Positions 30,264-34,064 of a DNA stretch of 34,064 nt are shown here, in pieces (the stretch's first letter is position 1; the number at the start of each line of letters is the position of its first letter). The notes beneath the pieces were generated by a model. The model searched no databases and was not told the origin of the DNA. It saw only the letters and a program-made list of their open reading frames with translations. The DNA is from Craurococcus roseus (GTDB lineage: Bacteria > Pseudomonadota > Alphaproteobacteria > Acetobacterales > Acetobacteraceae). Location: NCBI RefSeq assembly GCF_039523795.1, contig NZ_BAAAFZ010000063.1:1-34064 (forward strand), given 5' to 3'. A program made the translations under genes and the position numbers.

Positions 30264-31964
30264 ATGACGCCGCTCGACCCCTACTTGGCCCGGACCAGGA
30301 TCGCCTACCTCTCCATGGAGGTCGCGCTCGACCCGGCGATCCCGACCTACGCCGGCGGCCTCGGCGTGCTGGCCGGCGACACGGCGCGTTCCTGCGCCGA
30401 CCTCGAATTGCCGGTGGTGTTCGTCACGCCGGTCAGCCGCGACGGCTACCTGCGGCAGGAGATCGGGTCTGGCGGGGAGCAGATCGACCACCCCGACCCT
30501 TGGGACCCGGCCGCCCACGCCACGCCGCTGGACGCCATGGTGGCGATCCGCATCGAAGGGCGCCCCGTCTGGATACAGTCGTGGCTGTACCGGCACGCCT
30601 GCCCACACGGCGGCTGCGTGCCCGTGATCCTGCTCGACACCCGCCTCGAACAGAACGACCCCGCCGACCGCGGCATCACGGACCGGCTTTACGGCGGCGA
30701 CGAGGCGCTGCGCTTGAAGCAGGAGGCGGTGCTCGGAATCGGCGGCGAGCGGATGCTGCGCGCCCTCGGCTTCGAGATCCAGACCTGGCACCTGAACGAA
30801 GGCCACGCCGCCCTGCTCACGCTCGCGCTCCTGCGCCGCCACCGCCTTTCCGCCGGGCGCCCGGCCGAAGGGCCGCTGCTCTACGACCTCGACCCCGTCC
30901 GGGAGCGCTGCGTGTTCACCACGCACACGCCGGTGGAAGCCGGCCACGACCGCTTCCCCTACGACCTCGTGTCGCACGTCCTCGGCGATTTCTTCGAGAT
31001 CGACCAGCTTCGCCCGCTCGCGGGCGAGGACGCGCTGAACATGACGCGCCTGGCGCTGAACCTGAGCGCCTGGGTCAACGGCGTCGCGTCGCGGCACGCG
31101 GAGACGGCGCGGCGCATGTTCCCCGGCTACCGCATCCGCGCCATCACCAACGGCGTCCACGTGCCCACCTGGACACACCCGGCCTTCGCGCGGCTGTTCC
31201 AGCGAATCGCCCCCGATTGGGCGCACGACCCCGACACCCTGGTGCGGGCCGACCGCTTGGAGGACGCCGCGGTCCGCGCGGCGCACGCCGAGGCGAAGGC
31301 CGCGCTGGTCGAGGAAACGAAGGCGCGCTGCGGGGCGGCGCTCGATCCGGCGCTGCCGGTCGTCGCCTTCGCGCGCCGCATGACGGGCTACAAGCGCCCC
31401 GACCTGCTGTTCTCCGACCCCGGGCGCCTCCGCGCCATCGCCGCCCGCTGGCCCTTCCAAGTCGTGGTCGCTGGCAAGGCCCACCCGCGCGACGGGGGCG
31501 GCAAGGCGCTCATCCGCGCCGTCCACGAGCAGGCCCGCGCCCTGGAAGGCGCCGTGCCGGTCGCGTTCCTGCCCGGCTACGACATGGCCTTGGCCAAGGT
31601 GCTCGTCGCCGGGGCGGACCTTTGGCTCAACACGCCGTTGCCGCCGATGGAGGCGTCCGGCACCAGCGGCATGAAGGCGGCGCTCAACGGCGTCCCCAGC
31701 CTCAGCGTGCTGGACGGCTGGTGGGCGGAGGCCTGCGAGGAAGGGGTGACGGGCTGGGCCATCGGGCGGGACGGCGACGCCGCGGAAGCCGCCGGCCACG
31801 CCCGCGACCTCTACGCCAAGCTCGAGGGGACGGCGCTGCCGCTCTGGCACGGCGACAAGGACCGCTGGACCTGGATGATGAAACAGGCGATCGCGCGCAT
31901 CGGCAGCCGCTTCCACAGCCAGCGCATGATGCGCCGCTACGCCGCGGAAGCTTACCTCAGGTGA
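30264..31964 (+). CDS. Alpha-glucan phosphorylase, short form (GT35)
   Basis: Glucan phosphorylase releases glucose-1-phosphate from the non-reducing ends of glycogen. The 566-residue product is of the short alpha-glucan phosphorylase type found in many bacteria, shorter than E. coli GlgP (about 800). It has AYLSMEVALDPAIPTYAGGLGVLAGD, WHLNEGHAAL (175-184), FTTHTPVEAGHDRF (218-231), RRMTGYKRPDLL (371-382) and the PLP lysine Lys471 in EASGTSGMKAALNG. AAGGAGG lies ten bases before the ATG, a strong ribosome binding site that suggests high expression. It acts with GlgX just upstream. No glycogen synthesis genes are in the window. Confidence 0.94.
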   Translation: MTPLDPYLARTRIAYLSMEVALDPAIPTYAGGLGVLAGDTARSCADLELPVVFVTPVSRDGYLRQEIGSGGEQIDHPDPWDPAAHATPLDAMVAIRIEGRPVWIQSWLYRHACPHGGCVPVILLDTRLEQNDPADRGITDRLYGGDEALRLKQEAVLGIGGERMLRALGFEIQTWHLNEGHAALLTLALLRRHRLSAGRPAEGPLLYDLDPVRERCVFTTHTPVEAGHDRFPYDLVSHVLGDFFEIDQLRPLAGEDALNMTRLALNLSAWVNGVASRHAETARRMFPGYRIRAITNGVHVPTWTHPAFARLFQRIAPDWAHDPDTLVRADRLEDAAVRAAHAEAKAALVEETKARCGAALDPALPVVAFARRMTGYKRPDLLFSDPGRLRAIAARWPFQVVVAGKAHPRDGGGKALIRAVHEQARALEGAVPVAFLPGYDMALAKVLVAGADLWLNTPLPPMEASGTSGMKAALNGVPSLSVLDGWWAEACEEGVTGWAIGRDGDAAEAAGHARDLYAKLEGTALPLWHGDKDRWTWMMKQAIARIGSRFHSQRMMRRYAAEAYLR

Positions 31965-31993
31965 GCGCCGGCTGGCTGAGGCCGATCCGGCGC
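31965..31993 (+). terminator. Inverted repeat directly after the glucan phosphorylase gene
   Basis: GCGCCGG (31965-31971) pairs with CCGGCGC (31987-31993) across a 15-base loop, immediately after the stop codon. Only a short TTT follows, so termination of the glg operon here would be inefficient. Confidence 0.35.
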
Positions 31994-32026
31994 CGAGCTT
32001 TCGATGGACCCTCGTGGGGATGGCGC

Positions 32027-32956
32027 ATGTCGGACGTGACGAGGCGGGAAGCGGTGGTCGCGGGCGCGTCGGCCGTCTTCGCGTGGCCAGCGACCGCGCG
32101 CGCCGCCGAACCGGGTGAGCGCCCGCCCCCGGTGGGCGGCGAGGTCGATGCTGGCGCGGTCCGCTTCAGCTACGTGTCGGAGGTCGTCGAGAAGCCGGGC
32201 GCCCATGGCCTGTTCGCGGTGAAGAACGAGGTCAGGAACACCGGCCCCGCCGGCCTGCATTTTTCTTGGGAGAAGGCCGGGCTGGTCCACTTCCCGCGGC
32301 CGCTGCCCGCGGGCGCCCAGGCCAACGCTTGGCCATCGGCGCCGGGCGCGTCCGTACGGGTGGACTCGGACGCTCCGCTCCTCTTCGACGGGGAGCCGAA
32401 GCGCGCGGAAGCGCAAGCCTACGTGCCCGTCCCCGCGGGGCCGGTCCATGCGAGGCGGCCGGCCGCGCCCCGCTCGCCGGCGCCCGGCTCCACGAGGATC
32501 GCGTCCTCCATCGAACTGCCGAACGGAGGGCTGGTCGGCTTCGACGCGGAGGTGGCGATCGGGGTGGACGGGCAGAGCGTGCGGTACAGCGCCAACCTCT
32601 CGCCGGCGTCGTTTTCCCTCGCCCTCGGGGGTGTGGTCGAACTGCTCGGGGACGAGGGGCTGGCGGTGCGCGTGGCCGCGGAGCAAGGGTACAAGGCGCG
32701 TGTGTCCTCGTTCGAGGCTATGCTCCCGGAGGACGGGGCCAAACCCCCGGCGAACTGGCTGCGCGACCTGTCTATTCTGTCGGGGCGCTTGTTGACCATC
32801 GAGCCCGACGCCACGCGCGACGGGCAGATCGGCCTGACGTTCCGGACCAAGTTCCGGACGTTCCAGGCGGTCGAAAGGGCCTTCGTCGTCCTGGGCCCGA
32901 CCGGGGAGCCGGTCGTGGCCGGCATCGTCATGGGGCTGACCATACCTCGCGGCTGA
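32027..32956 (+). CDS. Exported protein of unknown function (309 aa)
   Basis: I do not recognise the family. The 309-residue product begins MSDVTRREAVVAGASAVFAW, a twin-arginine-like signal with cleavage near ARAAE at about residue 25. The mature part alternates charged and short hydrophobic strands (VRFSYVSEVVEKPGAHGLFA, then VVELLGDEGLAVRVAAEQGY), so an all-beta fold is likely. The middle has a Pro/Arg/Ala-rich break (VHARRPAAPRSPAPGSTR) dividing two strand-rich halves. No cysteine pair or catalytic motif stands out. It follows the glg operon by 62 bases, codirectional, but a metabolic link is not shown. Codon use is normal for the genome, so it looks like a long-resident gene. Confidence 0.72.
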   Translation: MSDVTRREAVVAGASAVFAWPATARAAEPGERPPPVGGEVDAGAVRFSYVSEVVEKPGAHGLFAVKNEVRNTGPAGLHFSWEKAGLVHFPRPLPAGAQANAWPSAPGASVRVDSDAPLLFDGEPKRAEAQAYVPVPAGPVHARRPAAPRSPAPGSTRIASSIELPNGGLVGFDAEVAIGVDGQSVRYSANLSPASFSLALGGVVELLGDEGLAVRVAAEQGYKARVSSFEAMLPEDGAKPPANWLRDLSILSGRLLTIEPDATRDGQIGLTFRTKFRTFQAVERAFVVLGPTGEPVVAGIVMGLTIPRG

Positions 32957-33081
32957 CGCGGGGGCGGTCGGCGTGCGCCTCCACCGGCGGCTGATCCAGG
33001 TCAAGGAGGCCCGCGCGCGGCCGGTCCAATGTGGCCTCCGGCGCTGCCGCGCACGGTTGCCGCGCCCGGGAGGGCCGAAGG

Positions 33082-33438
33082 ATGAATCGACGCGCGTTCC
33101 TGTGCCTCGTTCCGCTCGCGCTGCCCGGGATCGCCGCGGCGCAAACCGCGCCATCGCCGCCCTGGCTGGGCTCCGGCCCGCCCCGGACGCAGGCGGAGCG
33201 CGCGGAGCGGCACCGGTGGATGCAACAGAACTGGGATGCCTTGACGCCCGAGCAGCGCCAGCAGGCCGAGGAGCGCTTCCGCCGGGGTATGGGTCCGCGG
33301 GGGCCCGGCGCCGAAGAGATGCAACGGCGCTGGCAAAGCATGACGCCCGGGCAACGGCGGGAGCTGATGATGGGCCACCGGCTCGGCCGGGAGCCGCACG
33401 GTCCGGGGCGGGGCGTCCGGCAACGCGGGCCGGACTAG
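33082..33438 (+). CDS. Small exported Arg/Gln-rich protein (118 aa), possibly cut by the IS
   Basis: The 118-residue product starts MNRRAFLCLVPLALPGIAAA, a Sec signal with cleavage near AAAQ. The mature part is polar and helical with two copies of a (L/M)TPxQRxE/Q motif (LTPEQRQQAEERFRR and MTPGQRRELMMGHRL), as in DUF3106-like periplasmic proteins. GGAGGG and AAGG lie upstream of the ATG. The stop TAG at 33436-33438 is also the probable TA target of the adjacent IS630 element. The last residues (GRGVRQRGPD) may therefore be followed in uninterrupted relatives by more protein. Function is unknown. Confidence 0.72.
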   Translation: MNRRAFLCLVPLALPGIAAAQTAPSPPWLGSGPPRTQAERAERHRWMQQNWDALTPEQRQQAEERFRRGMGPRGPGAEEMQRRWQSMTPGQRRELMMGHRLGREPHGPGRGVRQRGPD

Positions 33439-33988
33439 GCCCGTTTCAGGCGGTCTGGAATCGGATGGTGATCGGGAGCGGCTCGGCGGAGCGTGATTCG
33501 TGGGTCTCCGGCTTCGGCCGGGGGCGGCGATGGCGTGGCGGCGGGGACGGGCCCACGGGCCTGACTTGCGGGCGAGGGTCCTGGCGGCGCTGGACGCGGG
33601 CGCGACGGTGCGGGAAGCCGCCGAGCGCTCCGCCGTGAGCCCGTCCTACGCGGCCAAGGCGCGGCTGCGGCGCGAGGCGACGGGCGAGGTCGAGGCGCGG
33701 CCGCAGCGGGGCGGGCACCGGCCGCGGCTGCTGGCGCCGCACGAGGCGGCGCTGCGGGCGCGGGTGGACGAAGCGGACGACGCGACGCCGGCCGAGCCGC
33801 GGGCTCGGCCCTCGAAGAAGCGCGGCGTTCCGGTGAGCCTCGGCGCGGTCTGGGCGGCGGTCGCCCACATGGGCCTGACGCTCAAAAAAAAGCGCTCCAG
33901 GGCGGCGGAGCAGGACCGCCCGGACGTAGCCGTGGCCCGCGCCGCCTGGGCGGGCCTCGCGCCGCGGCTCGACCCGTCGCGCCTTGTA
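33438..33988 (+). mobile_element. Truncated IS630-family element, left part
   Basis: After TA (33436-33437) the sequence starts GGCCCGTTTCAGGCGGTCTG, which I take as the left end of an IS630-type element (these insert at TA). The transposase begins 92 bases inside. Homology to a full transposase stops near 33988, before the first catalytic Asp of the DDE domain, and the following 76 bases are unrelated to the element. The right end is absent. Confidence in the exact left end is moderate. Confidence 0.6.
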
Positions 33989-34006
33989 GCGCGACAATCT
34001 GGATGA
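33530..34006 (+). pseudogene. IS630-family transposase, N-terminal helix-turn-helix part only
   Basis: The 158-residue reading frame begins MAWRRGRAHGPDLRARVLAA, then the helix-turn-helix GATVREAAERSAVSPSYAAK, PRLLAPHEAALRARVDEADD and later LTLKKKRSRAAEQDRPDVAV, which together mark IS630 transposases. The region DATPAEPRARPSKKRGVPVS carries Pro and charged residues where the family usually has a Leu/Trp helix (DATLAELRAW type), suggesting decay. After LDPSRLV the family continues FLDETW with the first catalytic Asp; here it reads ARQSG and stops. The catalytic domain is missing, so it cannot be active alone. The A8 run at 33884-33891 is the kind of slippage site seen in IS630 genes, but the frame stays open through it. 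Confidence 0.75.
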
Positions 34007-34015
34007 GGAGCCGTA

Positions 34016-34060
34016 TTGCCTCATCTGAGAATGCTCCCGGGCCGGAGCCCGTTGCCTCAT
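34016..34060. repeat. Nine-base direct repeat with 36-base period at the contig end
   Basis: TTGCCTCAT occurs at 34016-34024 and again at 34052-34060. Between them lies CTCCCGGGCCGGAG, a short hairpin. ATGAGG at 34003-34008 is also inverted against the first copy. The pattern sits just after the IS break and runs to the window end, so it may be the tip of another mobile element or of a tandem array. Confidence 0.4.
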
Positions 34061-34064
34061 GACC

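Noticed and set aside
27968..30265. Minus-strand open frame of 765 codons opposite glgX
   Set aside because: GlgX has all catalytic residues. The antisense translation is low-complexity shadow.
33884..33891. A8 run in the transposase as a disabling frameshift
   Set aside because: The family pattern (AAEQDRPDVA) continues in the same frame after the run, so it is at most a programmed-slippage site and not the cause of truncation.
33446..34060. Minus-strand 204-codon frame over the IS remnant
   Set aside because: It is antisense to the recognisable IS630 transposase and has the Arg-rich composition of shadow frames.
34016..34060. CRISPR array start
   Set aside because: Only two nine-base copies are visible, repeats this short are not CRISPR-like, and no cas gene is in the window.

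Overview
The window is a high-G+C chromosomal segment (44 of 60 bases are G/C at 6001-6060) from an alphaproteobacterium, most likely Rhodospirillales/Acetobacteraceae (Roseomonas-like). The evidence is the gene order aroE-coaE-dnaQ, the block ispB/DUF2007/tRNA methyltransferase, the small KNPxMSMWLSAAN-type protein after dnaQ, and frequent ATGA/GTGA start-stop overlaps. Species cannot be settled from the sequence alone.

Layout. 1-1767: 3' end of aroE, then coaE and dnaQ, overlapping by 3-4 bases. 1831-3447: a small conserved protein, a short-chain dehydrogenase and a cupin. 3547-7005: a TRAP transporter (dctP, dctQ, dctM) whose dctQ-dctM junction holds an AT-richer foreign gene (5152-5700). 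7019-10905: a metallo-beta-lactamase-fold hydrolase (minus), then a plus-strand set of methyltransferase, polyprenyl-phosphate-type glycosyltransferase, SMR/ArnE-like membrane protein and a NUDIX hydrolase. 11111-13605 (minus): a secreted PQQ-type sugar dehydrogenase and radC. 13686-17051 (minus): a surface-sugar cassette of epimerase, DegT aminotransferase and two-domain methyltransferase. 17154-21025 (minus): a BisC-type molybdoenzyme followed by a PhoX/DUF839 protein. 21160-23807 (plus): a class III aminotransferase overlapping an O-antigen-ligase-like membrane protein. 23814-25945: ispB (minus) diverging from DUF2007 and a TrmN6-like methyltransferase. 25971-27038 (minus): a small conserved protein and a SCO1/SenC copper chaperone. 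27155-27710 (minus): a probable relic of a large protein and a DUF2188-like small protein. 28226-31964 (plus): glycogen breakdown genes glgX and a short-form glucan phosphorylase. 32027-33438: two exported proteins of unknown function. 33438 to the end: a truncated IS630-type element and a repeat-bearing tail.

How the parts relate. Most of the window is housekeeping metabolism plus envelope-sugar functions. glgX and the phosphorylase form one operon for glycogen mobilisation. The 515-bp region before them carries two FNR/FixK-like boxes, which suggests oxygen-dependent control of glycogen use or of the divergent small gene. The clearest accessory signals are the foreign gene inside the TRAP operon, the relic at 27155-27436, and the broken IS630 element whose TA target coincides with the stop codon of the preceding gene. 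No CRISPR array, rRNA, tRNA or prophage was seen, and no complete new multi-gene system can be asserted.
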